Of a stretch of DNA of 64,000 bases, positions 40,990-51,692 are shown piece by piece. Source of the stretch: Terriglobus roseus (lineage in GTDB: Bacteria > Acidobacteriota > Terriglobia > Terriglobales > Acidobacteriaceae); assembly GCF_900102185.1 (NCBI RefSeq), contig NZ_LT629690.1, forward strand, positions 2,852,001 to 2,916,000, given 5' to 3'. The notes under the pieces are model-generated. The model saw nothing but the letters and a program-made list of their open reading frames with translations, made no database searches and was not told the DNA's origin. A program made the position numbers and the translations under genes. Within the stretch, counting starts at the first letter, position 1; each line of letters starts with the position of its first letter.

Positions 40990-43900
40990 TTACACAGTAG
41001 CGGGTTCCGAAGACTTGGCCTCGGCAGCACGCTTCTCCGCAAGGTTCTCGCCCAGTTCTGCAGCGATCTTCTCCGTGGAGAACGCTTCGATCAGATCGCC
41101 AACACGAATGTCGCGCAGGCTGAGATCGATACCGCATTCCATGCCGTTGGTCACTTCGCGGACATCGTCCTTGAAGCGCTTCAGGTTGGTGATCTTGCCC
41201 TTCCAGACTTCGGCACCATCGCGCATCACGCGTACCTGCGAGTTGCGGGTGATTGTGCCATCGCGAACCACGCAGCCGGCAATCTGGCCAACCTTCGTGA
41301 TCTTGAAGACGTTGAGCACTTCTGCACGGCCCAGGTAGTTCTCGCGGAAGACCGGATCCAGCAGTCCAAGCATGGCCTTCTGAATCTCGTCCTGCAGCTC
41401 GTAAATGATGGAGTGCAGACGAATTTCCACGTTGTCCTGGTCGGCCAGTTCCTGAGCCTTGCGCTCCGGACGCACGTTGAAGCCGATGATGACGGCGTTC
41501 GACGCGGTGGCCAGCAGCACATCGCTTTCGGTAATGGCGCCCACGCCGGAGTGTAGTACGCGAACACGCACCTTCTCCGTCGTCATGCGCTGCAGGCTGT
41601 CGATCAGTACCTGTACCGAACCCTGCACATCGCCCTTGAGAACAAGGTTGAGATCCTTGACGCCAGCCTGCTTGATCTGTTCTGCAAGGCCTTCCAGCGA
41701 CACACGGCTGCTCTTCGCAAGCTGCGCTTCGCGTTCCTTGAGCGTACGGTAGCGTGCAATTTCCTTGGCACGGTCACGATCGCTCATCACGATGAACGTA
41801 TCGCCTGCATCTGGAATGCTCTCCAGACCCAGGATTTCAACCGGTGTCGAAGGTCCTGCAGCTTCGATGGAACGGCCGCGATCATCGAACATGGCGCGGA
41901 TCTTACCGAAGGTGTTGCCAACGATATAGCTATCACCAACCTTCAACGTTCCGTTCTGCACCAGGATCGACGCAACCGCACCACGGCCACGATCCAGCTT
42001 GGCTTCGATAACGGTACCCACTGCCGGACGCTCAGGAATTGCCTTCTGTGCGTTTGTATCGGCAACCAGGCAGATCATCTCTTCCAAGCCATCAAGGTTG
42101 ATGCGCTGCTTCGCGGAAACTTCAACGAATTCCACGTCGCCGCCCCAACCCACAAGCTGCAGACCACGCTCAGCAAGCTGGCCCTTCACCTTGTTGCTGT
42201 CCGCACCGGGCTTGTCAATCTTGTTGATCGCCACGATGATCGGCACCTTCGCCGCCTTCGCGTGATCGATGGCTTCAATCGTCTGAGGCATCACGCCGTC
42301 ATCCGCTGCAACCACCACAACGACGATGTCCGTAACCTTAGCGCCGCGTGCACGCATGCGGGTGAAGGCTTCGTGACCCGGGGTATCCAGGAACACGATT
42401 TCACGGCCAAAGGCAGGCGAATCTTCCTTGGTGACGTGAACCTTGTACGCACCGATGTGCTGCGTGATACCACCGGCTTCGCCGCTGGCCACGTCGGTAG
42501 AACGAATCGCATCAAGCAACGAAGTCTTACCGTGATCGACGTGGCCCATGACCGTAACAACCGGCGGACGGACGATTTCCGTCATGCCGCTGGTATCCGT
42601 CAGGACGCCTTCGATCGCTTCGTTCTCAAGCTGCTCTTCCACGGTCTGGATCTGTGCATCCGCGCCATAAGCAGCGGAGACAGACTTCACCAGCTCGTTA
42701 TCGAGTGACTGATTGACGGTGACCAGAACACCACGCATCAGCAGCGTAGCGATCAAATCCTTACCGCGAAGACCAAGCGCTTCCGCCAGGTCCTTTACGG
42801 TAACGCCTTCCGTCACAGTAATCGTGCGTGTAATGGGCTGTTCGCCCATGGCAATCTGCGCTCCGCCAAACCGCGACGGTGGCGCAAAGCCCTTCATTGG
42901 GCCTTCTTTGCTCTTTTCGTAACGCTTCTTGTTCGCTGCGCCCTTCTTGGCCGCAGGACGCATACCGGGCTTCTGAGCTCCGGGTGTGCCTTCGGCAATC
43001 AGGCCACCGCCACCAGGACGCGGGCCACCAAAGCCGGGGCGAGGTCCACCAAAGCCGGGACGCTGACCAAAGCCAGGACGTCCACCAGGGCCGGACGGAG
43101 GTCCGCCGGGGAACGTACGCGTCGGATGCATCGGACGACGGCCAGCAGGGCCGCCACCAGGACCACCGGGGCCGCCATAAGGCGGACGGGGACCACCCGG
43201 TCCAGCACCCGGGCCACCGGGACGCTGGAAGATCGGACGACGAGCCGGCACGTTAGCAGCTTGAGGCGGCGCGGTGTACGACGGACGCGGACCGGTCTGC
43301 GGCATGATGACGCGACGCTTCGGCTCTTCCGGAGCTGCGGGAACTGGTGCTGCCGCTTCAGGAGCGGGCGGCGGAGTTGCCGGAGCAGAAGTCGCAGCAG
43401 GTGCTGATGCGGCGGCCGGAGGACGCGCAACAACTACGCCCTGCGGCGGAGGCGTGCTACCGGCAATTGCCGGACGCTCTCCTGCGGGGTGTCCCGGACG
43501 GACCACCACGCCTTGCGGCGGACGCGAGGCAATCGCCGGACCAGTCTTCGGTGCGGGATGCACGATGACCGGAGATTGGCGGGCCTGCGGAACGATTGTG
43601 CGACGCGGCGCTTCGGGTGCGGCAGACTCAGTGCGCGGCTGTGCGATCTTCAGCGTCGGCATCACAGGGCGTGTGATGGGAGGACGCGAAGGCGCTGCCG
43701 GAGGGGCAGCGGGCACAGGAGGTGCAACTGGAGCGGGCGGGCGAACCACCACGGGCTTCTCAACCACAGGAGCAGCAGCAACTTCCACTACGGGAGCGGG
43801 GGCAACGGCAACTGGAGCGGGAGTAGGAGCAGGTGTTGGAGCGGGTACAACCGGCTTAGGCGGCGCCACAACGGCGACGACTGGCTGCTTCGGAGGAGCC

Positions 43901-44220
43901 GCGACAACGGCTGGCTTTGCCGGAACAGGTGCCTGGGCAGCTTGCTGCTCGGCCTGACGGCGTTCTGCCAGCATCCGTTGGATGTCACCAGGCTTACGAG
44001 CGCTCGACAAATCAATCTTTTTGGGTTCGGCAACGGACGACGTACGTGCAGGCGCACGGCCACCTGTCAGGTGCCTGCGAACCTTGTCCGCTTCGTCATC
44101 CTCGATGGAACTCGAGTGGGTCTTCTTTTCTGTGACTCCGACTGCTGTAAGCGCGTCAAGAATTTCTTTGCTCTTGACCTCAAGCTCACGCGCCAGATCG
44201 TTGATGCGTACTTTACTCAT
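40990..44220 (-). CDS. infB: Translation initiation factor IF-2
   Basis: 1,076 residues, long for IF-2 because of a Pro/Ala- and then Gly/Arg-rich N-terminal extension (about residues 90-430). The N-terminal IF2N motif is [20 protein letters not shown]. The G domain has [36 protein letters not shown] and [11 protein letters not shown], followed by domains II and III and the C-terminal fMet-tRNA-binding domain. It promotes binding of initiator tRNA to the 30S subunit and subunit joining. Last of the rimP-nusA-infB series. The gap to nusA (44221-44394) holds no convincing gene. Confidence 0.98.
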   Translation of the reverse strand: MSKVRINDLARELEVKSKEILDALTAVGVTEKKTHSSSIEDDEADKVRRHLTGGRAPARTSSVAEPKKIDLSSARKPGDIQRMLAERRQAEQQAAQAPVPAKPAVVAAPPKQPVVAVVAPPKPVVPAPTPAPTPAPVAVAPAPVVEVAAAPVVEKPVVVRPPAPVAPPVPAAPPAAPSRPPITRPVMPTLKIAQPRTESAAPEAPRRTIVPQARQSPVIVHPAPKTGPAIASRPPQGVVVRPGHPAGERPAIAGSTPPPQGVVVARPPAAASAPAATSAPATPPPAPEAAAPVPAAPEEPKRRVIMPQTGPRPSYTAPPQAANVPARRPIFQRPGGPGAGPGGPRPPYGGPGGPGGGPAGRRPMHPTRTFPGGPPSGPGGRPGFGQRPGFGGPRPGFGGPRPGGGGLIAEGTPGAQKPGMRPAAKKGAANKKRYEKSKEGPMKGFAPPSRFGGAQIAMGEQPITRTITVTEGVTVKDLAEALGLRGKDLIATLLMRGVLVTVNQSLDNELVKSVSAAYGADAQIQTVEEQLENEAIEGVLTDTSGMTEIVRPPVVTVMGHVDHGKTSLLDAIRSTDVASGEAGGITQHIGAYKVHVTKEDSPAFGREIVFLDTPGHEAFTRMRARGAKVTDIVVVVVAADDGVMPQTIEAIDHAKAAKVPIIVAINKIDKPGADSNKVKGQLAERGLQLVGWGGDVEFVEVSAKQRINLDGLEEMICLVADTNAQKAIPERPAVGTVIEAKLDRGRGAVASILVQNGTLKVGDSYIVGNTFGKIRAMFDDRGRSIEAAGPSTPVEILGLESIPDAGDTFIVMSDRDRAKEIARYRTLKEREAQLAKSSRVSLEGLAEQIKQAGVKDLNLVLKGDVQGSVQVLIDSLQRMTTEKVRVRVLHSGVGAITESDVLLATASNAVIIGFNVRPERKAQELADQDNVEIRLHSIIYELQDEIQKAMLGLLDPVFRENYLGRAEVLNVFKITKVGQIAGCVVRDGTITRNSQVRVMRDGAEVWKGKITNLKRFKDDVREVTNGMECGIDLSLRDIRVGDLIEAFSTEKIAAELGENLAEKRAAEAKSSEPATV

Positions 44221-44394
44221 CCGCCCTCGTCTTACTTCGTTGCCCTCTGCTAGCTGTTCATGGCAGCTCCACTCCAGAAGGAATCAAGTCCAATACATTC
44301 ATTATCGCTCAGGAGGGTACAATTCGCGCCTCCAAAGCACTTCAAAGCGCCGTGAAAGTCGGCGACACGGTATTCCGTGCCGCCGTTCTTCACG

Positions 44395-46086
44395 CTAACC
44401 ACGGGTGTTCTCGTCCGGGTCGATGGTTTCGTTGCTGAATTCACCGGCCTGTTCGGCCAGATCCTCAAGGGTCTGGTTGTCGTTTTCGATCATGGCCTCA
44501 CGCACGTCCGCGTCGCTGCCAAAACCGTCAAATTGGCCTTCAGCCTCTTCGCGCTCCAGCAAATCGTCCGCTGATTCGCTTACTTCAATCGGTTCCACGC
44601 CGTCCAGGCCGCGCTCCGCGATGATTGCTTCCGGTGTCTTACCCATTAGCCCCTCCTCGTCTTCGTCACTGTCGGCGTCAACCACGTCCTTGGACGGCTT
44701 ACCGTCCGCCTCTGTGGGTTTTTCGTGCGACACAGACGATTCAGATGCGCCGTTGTCGCCCAACGACTCCGCTACGGCACTGGTTACAGCGGGACGCTCC
44801 TCACCCTCTTCGTACTGACCGAAATAGTGGCGAACCGCAACTGCAATCTTCTCGACAGACTTTTCACCGATTCCCGGAACTTCGCCCAGTTCCTCGGCAG
44901 TCATATCGGCAAGGTGCTCAACCGTTGTGATGCCAGCAGCGATCAACTTCTCCAGCACGCTCTCACCAATTTCGGTGACCTGCTCGATCGGAGTGGAAGG
45001 TCCGCCGCCCAACGCAGCCATGGCCTGCTCCACTTCCTGGCGCTTCTCTTCTTCGCTCTTTATGTCGATCTTCCAGCCCAGAAGCTTCGCCGCCAAACGC
45101 ACATTCTGGCCCTTCTTGCCGATGGCTAGCGAGAGCTGCGTGTCATCCACGATCACCTCAAGCTGCTTCTCGCCAAGATCGGTAATGGAAACACGCGATA
45201 CTTTTGCCGGCTGCAAAGCCTTCTCCGCAAACGTCGTGATCTCGTCGGAGTACTCAATGATGTCAATCTTTTCGCCACGCAGCTCGCGGATGATGGACTG
45301 CACACGCATGCCCTTCATGCCGACGCATGCGCCAACCGGATCAACATCCTTATCGCGCGAAACCACTGCGATCTTCGTACGCTCACCGGCCTCACGCGCA
45401 ATAGCGCGGATCATCACGGTGCCGTCGTAGATTTCTGGAACTTCGCTCTGGAAAAGGGTCTGCACCAGTGCCGGAGCAGCGCGGCTCACAATCACCTGCG
45501 GTCCCTTAGCGGCGCGGTCCACACGCAGCAGCGCCACACGGATGCGCTCACCCACGGTGAACTGCTCCAGACGGGACTGTTCACGCTTCGGCATACGAGC
45601 CTCGGCCTTGCCCAGATCAAAGATCACATCCATGGGCTCAATACGCTTCACCGTGGCGTTCAGAATTTCGCCCACGCGGTGGTTGTACTCGTTGAAGACC
45701 GTGTCGCGCTCTGCTTCGCGCACCTTCTGGAAGATCACCTGCTTTGCCATCTGTGCGGCAATACGACCCAGCGGCGAGGTGTCCTTGTAAAAGCGCAACT
45801 CCGCGCCCACTTCCACGCCCGGCGCCATCTCCTGCGCTTCAGTCAGCGTGATGTAGTTCTCGGGGTCTTCCTCAATTTCAGTGTCGTCTTCGATGACGGT
45901 CTTGTAGACATAGGCGCGGATCTCGCCCGTTTCCTTGTCGAACTCACCGCGCATGTTTTCCTGCGTCTTGTAATACTTGCGTGTTGCAAGTGCGATAGCG
46001 TCCTCAACGGCGGTGACGACGATCTCGGGCTCGATGCCCTTGTCGCGGCTCATGGTTTCAATTGCCTGATACAGTGCGCTTGCCAT
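44395..46086 (-). CDS. nusA: Transcription termination/antitermination factor NusA
   Basis: 563 residues. NusA_N (MASALYQAIETMSRDKGIEP), S1 domain (VGEILNATVKRIEPMDVIFD), two KH domains (ACVGMKGMRVQSIIREL and LSLAIGKKGQNVRLAAKL), a helix-hairpin-helix stretch (LADMTAEELGEVPGIGEK), then about 110 acidic, probably disordered residues. The acidic tail is longer than in E. coli and of different composition. It binds RNA polymerase and nascent RNA, affecting pausing and termination. Confidence 0.97.
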   Translation of the reverse strand: MASALYQAIETMSRDKGIEPEIVVTAVEDAIALATRKYYKTQENMRGEFDKETGEIRAYVYKTVIEDDTEIEEDPENYITLTEAQEMAPGVEVGAELRFYKDTSPLGRIAAQMAKQVIFQKVREAERDTVFNEYNHRVGEILNATVKRIEPMDVIFDLGKAEARMPKREQSRLEQFTVGERIRVALLRVDRAAKGPQVIVSRAAPALVQTLFQSEVPEIYDGTVMIRAIAREAGERTKIAVVSRDKDVDPVGACVGMKGMRVQSIIRELRGEKIDIIEYSDEITTFAEKALQPAKVSRVSITDLGEKQLEVIVDDTQLSLAIGKKGQNVRLAAKLLGWKIDIKSEEEKRQEVEQAMAALGGGPSTPIEQVTEIGESVLEKLIAAGITTVEHLADMTAEELGEVPGIGEKSVEKIAVAVRHYFGQYEEGEERPAVTSAVAESLGDNGASESSVSHEKPTEADGKPSKDVVDADSDEDEEGLMGKTPEAIIAERGLDGVEPIEVSESADDLLEREEAEGQFDGFGSDADVREAMIENDNQTLEDLAEQAGEFSNETIDPDENTRG

Positions 46087-46238
46087 TGTTGTGTTACTCC
46101 TGCGTATTCAGTTGTGTTGTTGCAATGTTGTTTTGATGCAGTTCCGAGGAAAGCCTAAGAACTCAGCAACTCCCGCCCGAGCGAAGCAACCTTCGCACGA
46201 CGCAGCAGGAATCTGCCGGGGGCTTTCGGACGAAGGAC

Positions 46239-46844
46239 CTAGAACTCGGCCACCAGGTTGGCCTTCTCAATATCCCGCAGCGGAATAGTAACGGTCTGCG
46301 GTGGAGGCTCGGTGCCTTTCTTTTTCTTGCCCTTCTGCTTCACTGCAGAAAGGTCCAGCGTCACAGCATCGTCTGCAAAGGTCATGCGCCCGGTCAGCGT
46401 CTTCATGCTGTTGATTGGCGTGAACAGCTTCACAGCAACGAGAAAACCCTGGAATCGCTGGTAGTCCGCTGGCTTATACAGCCTGCGCTCAATACCTGGC
46501 GACGAAACTTCCAGCACGTACTCCTGAGTGCCGGGAACGAGCTCTTCCACGTCCAGTACAGTACCGAAATCCTGCGCAAACACGGCGCAGTCTTCATGCG
46601 TTACACCAGACAGTGCTTCTATGGGAACACCGCTGGGCAAACCGAGGGATTCGGCATCCGGATCATTCGCGGCTTCAGTTGCCTTCGCCTTCAGAGCGTC
46701 ACGGCCAGCAGCATCCTTCTCCACAAACACGCGGAGAGCACGCGCCTTACCCGCGCCAGTGAAATCGACTTCGACCACTTCAAGCCCGTGGCTCGCCGCA
46801 ACGCGTTCTGCCGCAGCGCGGATTGCATCCATGGAAACTGCCAT
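46239..46844 (-). CDS. rimP: Ribosome maturation factor RimP
   Basis: 201 residues from ATG 46844 (MAVSMDAIRAAAERVAAS), preceded by AAGGAGGGC; a start at 46892 adds 16 unlikely residues. N-terminal domain with LEVVEVDFTGAGKARALRVF and a core with YVLEVSSPGIERRLYKPADY, the family hallmark; the C-terminal SH3-like domain carries a basic insertion (KQKGKKKKG). It assists 30S assembly. First gene of the rimP-nusA-infB series; the 152-bp gap to nusA may hold an extra promoter. Confidence 0.96.
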   Translation of the reverse strand: MAVSMDAIRAAAERVAASHGLEVVEVDFTGAGKARALRVFVEKDAAGRDALKAKATEAANDPDAESLGLPSGVPIEALSGVTHEDCAVFAQDFGTVLDVEELVPGTQEYVLEVSSPGIERRLYKPADYQRFQGFLVAVKLFTPINSMKTLTGRMTFADDAVTLDLSAVKQKGKKKKGTEPPPQTVTIPLRDIEKANLVAEF

Positions 46845-47019
46845 TGCGAAAAGCCCTCCTTCACGGCGAAGCGCCGCAGAAATCTCAAACAAACCAAAGA
46901 AAATGGCGGGCTCTCGCCCACCAGTCGTTTCGCCGAGGGTTGGATCGCCTGGCGGACTCTGATTTCTTTATAAGAATACAGTACTTCCGTAATCAGTTCA
47001 ACGTCCCTATCCGGAATGC

Positions 47020-48693
47020 TCAGTGGACCTTGGGGATGGTGGCTTGCCGATCCCAGGAGACAGTCAAGGCCTGATGCTGCTCCGGTTTCGTTCCGGGATA
47101 GAGTCCGGGCCATGCTGCAGCCAGCTGCTGCGACAGAACGTCGTGATACGGACCGTCCTTACGAATAGCGATGCCATAGATGTAGGCACCAGGATAAAAG
47201 TCGTACTCCTTCAGGAACTTGGGAGCAGTAATCAGAATGCCTCGTTGCCACGTGTAATCGTCGTGTGGGAGCCAGATGAGATCCGCTTTGCGATCCAGAA
47301 ACTGGTCAGGATGAAATCCATCCAGCGCGATCTCAGTATCGTTCAGTCCGGCAACGTCAATCACGTTCTTGTTCAGCGCCATGTATCCCAACTGTCCTAC
47401 TTCACTGGATGCCAGCGTGCCTCCCATGGGCATTGCATCGGCCAACGCAGCCACGCCTTCGATAGCAACCCAGTAATTCAGTTGTGGCAGAGTTTTCCCA
47501 TCCGCCGTCGTTGCCTGCACAGCTGAATAACGCAGAACAGGTTCCGCATACCATTCCAGCCAATCCATCACTTGCCGCGGTGTGACAATCGCCAGGATGA
47601 ATATCAATGCCGCGCCTGCGACTTGCGGTGTGCGGAAGATGGATCGGAACGTCTCGCCTTTGTGCAATCTCTCATCCGTAAGCAACAGGGCAGGAATCAC
47701 ACAAAGAGGAAAGTACGGAATGAAGTAGCGGACAGAGCCGCCCATAATCTGCGTCACCGTACACAGATAAGACATGATTACGGCCAAGGCACCGAGCATG
47801 GCTACCACCATGCGTCGATCGCTTCGCCGACAGAAAATCACCATGGCAAACAGAAACGGCCAGAACATTTGTAGGAACTGGAATGCCATGGTCACCGGAT
47901 ACCAGCGCGACGCATAGCCTTGATAGGCGTGTTGCGATTTGAGATAGAAGCTGAGCGGCACATAGCTTCCGAAGTACAGCTTGCAGCAAACTGCTGTAAC
48001 GGTCGCGATACCAAACAAGGTACCCAACGCACGGAATGCAGATATCCGCTGTTCACGATTGCGCCAACGCGTGAACAGGATCACCATCGTTACGATTGGC
48101 AGCGCACTCTCTGGCCGTGTGAGATAGGCAAGCGCTGCAGCAACGCCAGTTAACCAACCGCTTCCCTTCACTCCATGAAGACCACGTGACTGGGCCACCG
48201 CGAGTCCTGCTGTTGCTGCGATGAGAGCCGCAGCCAACATGGTTTCCATACCATTCAGGCTGTTGAACTGAAAGACAGAGTTATCAACTAACGGCAATGC
48301 GGTAAAGAGGAAGGCGTAGGGCGTGAAGCGTAGGGGGCCACGGGCGTTGCGGCTCACCGCGAATGCGACTGTTACCAGTGCGACCCCGGAGAACAGGTAG
48401 GAGAGGGTGTACAGCAGATGGCCCGGTTGCATCGGCAGGAAGCTACCGACAAACACGACCAACTGCCATAGCAGGCTGGTCATGCCGTAGGTGTGGATGC
48501 CATCCAGATTCCAGCTCAGGCCCAGGCCCTCTCTCACACGGGCTGAGTACCGCAGGAACATCCATGCATCATCAAACCGGAGGGGCTGTGGTGCGATACG
48601 CCACATGACTGCCCACAGGATGACCACTCCGGCTGTAAGTGCAAGCGCTACAGTGCGTAAACCGCCAGACCGAGTCTGCCAATGCTTGATCAT
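47020..48693 (-). CDS. Polytopic membrane glycosyltransferase-like protein (GT-C type)
   Basis: About 557 residues from ATG 48693 (MIKHWQTRSGGLRTVALALT). Ten or more hydrophobic helices. In the first external loop, PLRFDDAWMFLRYSARVREG followed by GLSWNLDG and TYGMTSLLW matches the arabinofuranosyltransferase-like GT-C pattern, with the DD acidic pair as likely catalytic/metal residues. Such enzymes transfer sugars from polyprenyl-phosphate donors on the outer face of the inner membrane. Acceptor unknown. It stands alone upstream of rimP on the same strand. Confidence 0.78.
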   Translation of the reverse strand: MIKHWQTRSGGLRTVALALTAGVVILWAVMWRIAPQPLRFDDAWMFLRYSARVREGLGLSWNLDGIHTYGMTSLLWQLVVFVGSFLPMQPGHLLYTLSYLFSGVALVTVAFAVSRNARGPLRFTPYAFLFTALPLVDNSVFQFNSLNGMETMLAAALIAATAGLAVAQSRGLHGVKGSGWLTGVAAALAYLTRPESALPIVTMVILFTRWRNREQRISAFRALGTLFGIATVTAVCCKLYFGSYVPLSFYLKSQHAYQGYASRWYPVTMAFQFLQMFWPFLFAMVIFCRRSDRRMVVAMLGALAVIMSYLCTVTQIMGGSVRYFIPYFPLCVIPALLLTDERLHKGETFRSIFRTPQVAGAALIFILAIVTPRQVMDWLEWYAEPVLRYSAVQATTADGKTLPQLNYWVAIEGVAALADAMPMGGTLASSEVGQLGYMALNKNVIDVAGLNDTEIALDGFHPDQFLDRKADLIWLPHDDYTWQRGILITAPKFLKEYDFYPGAYIYGIAIRKDGPYHDVLSQQLAAAWPGLYPGTKPEQHQALTVSWDRQATIPKVH

Positions 48694-48882
48694 CCGTGGT
48701 GCAACTCCGTAAGAAGGGGGATCGTTACGTTCTGCACTGAGACGCAAACTGGCCGTTCATGGGTTGACTTGGCGATGGTTTCAGGAGAGGCGATCGGCAG
48801 AGGATTGCGCGATACTCGGCTTCTTCTGAGAGTGTGTGACAGTTGCGCAGCCACGCAATAGGACTACAATCTATGGAACTTT

Positions 48883-50400
48883 ATGCTACTGAGCGCGATT
48901 CCCGAAGCCCTGACGTTTGACGACGTCCTCCTGGTACCTGCCTTTTCGGATGTGGTGCCGACCCAGGTAAACACCTCCACCCGCCTTACCTCCCGTATCA
49001 CCCTGAACACACCTCTGCTCTCCGCCGCCATGGACACGGTTACCGAGTCGCGGCTGGCGATTGCCATGGCCCAGGCCGGTGGCATGGGCGTGGTGCACCG
49101 CAACCTCTCCATTGAGCAGCAAGCCTCCGAGATCGACAAGGTGAAGCGCAGTGAGAGCGGCATGATTGTCGATCCCGTGACCATCGAGCCGGAAGCACCC
49201 GTCGCTGCTGCACTGGAAGTTATGCGCAAGTACAAGATCAGCGGTGTTCCGGTGACCAAGAACAAGAAGCTGGTTGGCATTCTGACCAATCGCGATCTCC
49301 GCTTCGTCTCGCGCACCGACATTCCGGTCAGCGACGTGATGACGAAGGAGAAGCTGATCACCGTTCCTGTAGGAACCACGCTGGAAGATGCGGAGCACAT
49401 TCTGCATCAGCATCGCGTAGAGAAGCTGCTTGTCGTCAACGACGCCTATGAACTCAAGGGTTTGATCACTGTTAAAGACATTCAGAAGAAGTTGAAATAT
49501 CCGAATGCTTGCAAGGATGAGCAGGGACGGTTGCGGGTGGCAGGGGCGATTGGCGCTACCGGCGACTTCCTGGAGCGCGCCGCCGCACTGGTGGAGGAGA
49601 ACGTGGACGCTCTCGCCATCGACTCGGCTCATGGTCACTCCAGCCGCGTTCTGGAGGCAGTGCGTGAGTGCAAGAAGCGCTTCCCCAATGTGGACCTGCT
49701 GGCGGGCAACATTGCCACCTATGACGGCTGCCTGGCCCTGATCGATGCGGGCGCGGATGCCGTGAAGGTGGGCATTGGACCGGGTTCCATCTGCACCACA
49801 CGCATGGTGACCGGCGCAGGTATGCCGCAGATCACCGCGATCAGCGAGGCCTATCGTGCGGCCAAGGAACGCGGCATCACCGTGATTGCCGATGGCGGTA
49901 TCAAGTACTCCGGCGACATCACCAAGGCGATTGCCGCTGGTGCTGGCTGCATCATGATCGGCTCACTCTTTGCAGGCGTGGACGAATCGCCGGGCGAGAC
50001 GATTCTGTACCAGGGCCGCAGCTTCAAGGCGTATCGCGGCATGGGATCGCTTTCCGCCATGGCGCAAGGCTCCGGCGAACGCTACTTCCAGGGCAAGGAC
50101 GACCTCAGCGGAGGACCGAAGCCTTCTCTCACCGCCCCGGAACCGACGGCGAATAACCGGCTCAATAAGTTCGTGCCGGAAGGCATTGAGGGTCGTGTTC
50201 CGTACCGTGGACTGCTGGGCGACATGGTGTATCAGCTTGTGGGCGGTCTGCGTTCGGGCATGGGCTATCTGGGTTGCGGATCGATTCCGGAGCTGCAGGA
50301 GAATGCGCGGTTTGTGCGGATTTCCGGCGCTGGTTTGCGTGAGTCCCACGTACACGACGTGGTGATTACACGCGAAGCTCCGAACTATCACGCAGAGTAA
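48883..50400 (+). CDS. guaB: Inosine-5'-monophosphate dehydrogenase
   Basis: 505 residues. N-terminal [20 protein letters not shown]; two CBS domains at about residues 95-215 ([20 protein letters not shown] and [20 protein letters not shown]); catalytic loop [18 protein letters not shown], with the Cys that attacks IMP; then [19 protein letters not shown] and the flap with [10 protein letters not shown]-like residues ([15 protein letters not shown]). Converts IMP to XMP with NAD+, the first step to guanine nucleotides. Followed by a strong terminator. Confidence 0.98.
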   Translation: MLLSAIPEALTFDDVLLVPAFSDVVPTQVNTSTRLTSRITLNTPLLSAAMDTVTESRLAIAMAQAGGMGVVHRNLSIEQQASEIDKVKRSESGMIVDPVTIEPEAPVAAALEVMRKYKISGVPVTKNKKLVGILTNRDLRFVSRTDIPVSDVMTKEKLITVPVGTTLEDAEHILHQHRVEKLLVVNDAYELKGLITVKDIQKKLKYPNACKDEQGRLRVAGAIGATGDFLERAAALVEENVDALAIDSAHGHSSRVLEAVRECKKRFPNVDLLAGNIATYDGCLALIDAGADAVKVGIGPGSICTTRMVTGAGMPQITAISEAYRAAKERGITVIADGGIKYSGDITKAIAAGAGCIMIGSLFAGVDESPGETILYQGRSFKAYRGMGSLSAMAQGSGERYFQGKDDLSGGPKPSLTAPEPTANNRLNKFVPEGIEGRVPYRGLLGDMVYQLVGGLRSGMGYLGCGSIPELQENARFVRISGAGLRESHVHDVVITREAPNYHAE

Positions 50401-50407
50401 CGGGAGA

Positions 50408-50435
50408 GGGAGGGGTACCCCTCCCCCCTGTTTTT
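50408..50435 (+). terminator. Rho-independent terminator of guaB
   Basis: Perfect stem GGGAGGGG-TA-CCCCTCCC (50408-50425) followed by a T-run at 50431-50435. Confidence 0.9.
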
Positions 50436-50529
50436 CTAAAATCGTCTTTCTATTGGGTTTACGTTTTGGTTTCCGCTAAAATCGTCTTCCCATTGGAGTT
50501 AGAGCCAAAATCGTCTTTCTAAAAGAGTT
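50436..50529. repeat. Three imperfect direct repeats containing AAAATCGTCTT
   Basis: Copies begin at 50436, 50476 and 50505 (shared core AAAATCGTCTTYC, then ATTGG or similar and GTT). Spacings of 40 and 29 bases. They lie between two terminator-like hairpins. Confidence 0.7.
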
Positions 50530-50530
50530 A

Positions 50531-50551
50531 GGGCCGCGCAAAGCGCGGCCC
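50531..50551. terminator. Hairpin, probable terminator
   Basis: Perfect 9-bp stem GGGCCGCGC / GCGCGGCCC with loop AAA, followed by TTTCCCTG. The rest up to 50698 holds no gene I can support. Confidence 0.65.
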
Positions 50552-50698
50552 TTTCCCTGTCCTAATTCCATTTTAGTGACTTCGAGGAAATAACATGCCA
50601 ACTCTATTTCTTTTGATTTGTTAGAGTTGGCTATCCATGGGGCTTGACAGCTTGCACCGATCGCGTGGAAAGGCTGGCGGTCGGATGCCCTGCCGGTT

Positions 50699-51424
50699 CT
50701 ACATGCTGTCGAACAATCTGACGATTCGTTCCGCTGTATTTCTGCCACTCTCGGGATTTGTTCCGGAGATCAGACGCCCCGAGGTTACGGAGTAGTCGTC
50801 AAATGCGTTCATCGCAGTGCTGTAGTAGCCCCCCGCTGCCTCAACTGCCTCAACGATTGGAACTACTTTGTCATGCCTCATCTTGTCCAAGATATTGAAG
50901 ATGAGTTCCCCTTCGATCATGAATCCGGTTACTGTCCTGCCTGCAACAATGGATTTCCCGGTCTTGGCATCGATGACACCGGGCAAGATCGCTGGCCCGT
51001 GGCAGACAGTGCCGACGATGCCTTCGCGATTCCAGACATCCGCAGCGAGAGTCTGCAGATTCTTCGCAGTTGGATAGTCGTACAGTGCAGCGTGGCCGGC
51101 TGAAGCGAAGAAGACACCGTATTCTCCGAGTTTCAGATCTTCCGCTTTATTCAGCTTTGCCAGCTTTTGCATGAACGGGTGTTTGGGATTGTTGAAGACG
51201 GCCTTATCGCTACCCGAGAGAAACGGCGGCTGGAGAGAGTTGTAGTCAAGACCATGTGTGCCGGTTTCCGATGCAAGGTCGACTTCAAAGCCAGCCGAAG
51301 TGAGAACCTCGAATGGGTGGAGGGCCTCTACAAAGAACAAGCCTGTCTTGTGCCCCTGGGGATAGATGGCACCCTCATAACTTGAGATTGCGATGACTGC
51401 CTTGCGCTGAAGCTTCTTTGACAT
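50699..51424 (-). CDS. DJ-1/PfpI-family protein (Hsp31-like)
   Basis: 241 residues. N-terminal Glu region HKTGLFFVEALHPFEVLTSA, and the nucleophilic elbow TVCHGPAILPG with Cys followed by His, as in Hsp31/HchA-like proteins that act as glyoxalase III or deglycase/chaperone. SGTNPESGRNTAERIVRLF at the end matches the family. Cytoplasmic. Monocistronic; the 268 bp upstream (51425-51692) shows no gene. Confidence 0.9.
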   Translation of the reverse strand: MSKKLQRKAVIAISSYEGAIYPQGHKTGLFFVEALHPFEVLTSAGFEVDLASETGTHGLDYNSLQPPFLSGSDKAVFNNPKHPFMQKLAKLNKAEDLKLGEYGVFFASAGHAALYDYPTAKNLQTLAADVWNREGIVGTVCHGPAILPGVIDAKTGKSIVAGRTVTGFMIEGELIFNILDKMRHDKVVPIVEAVEAAGGYYSTAMNAFDDYSVTSGRLISGTNPESGRNTAERIVRLFDSM

Positions 51425-51692
51425 AACCGATCCTCACCTTGACTGTGGTTGAAAACTATCGAGGCGTTGACCTGGATACAGTCAACATCCTCATCTGCCA
51501 CAGTGATGTTCGGCCTTTCGGGGAGGCTGGCCAATTCCATCTTCATGGAACGGAAGTCATCGCGCTCGTATTCGAGACGTACTGTTTACTGTTGTCGCCC
51601 ACGTCTTTGCTCGTTCACCCGTTACCACTTATCGTGTCAGATTTGCTGATAAGGGGTTCTGCTGTGATTGCCTGGATGCAACGCCTAGAGAT

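Noticed and set aside
43274-43957. Gly/Thr/Ala-rich 227-codon ORF on + within infB
   Set aside because: It is the complement of the Pro/Ala-rich linker of IF-2; low complexity explains the open frame.
44250-44468. 72-codon ORF between infB and nusA
   Set aside because: It overlaps the nusA 3' end in another frame, has no good ribosome binding site and no recognisable content; it does not resemble YlxR.
50436-50529. CRISPR array
   Set aside because: Only three imperfect units with unequal 40- and 29-base spacing, no cas genes and no unique spacers.
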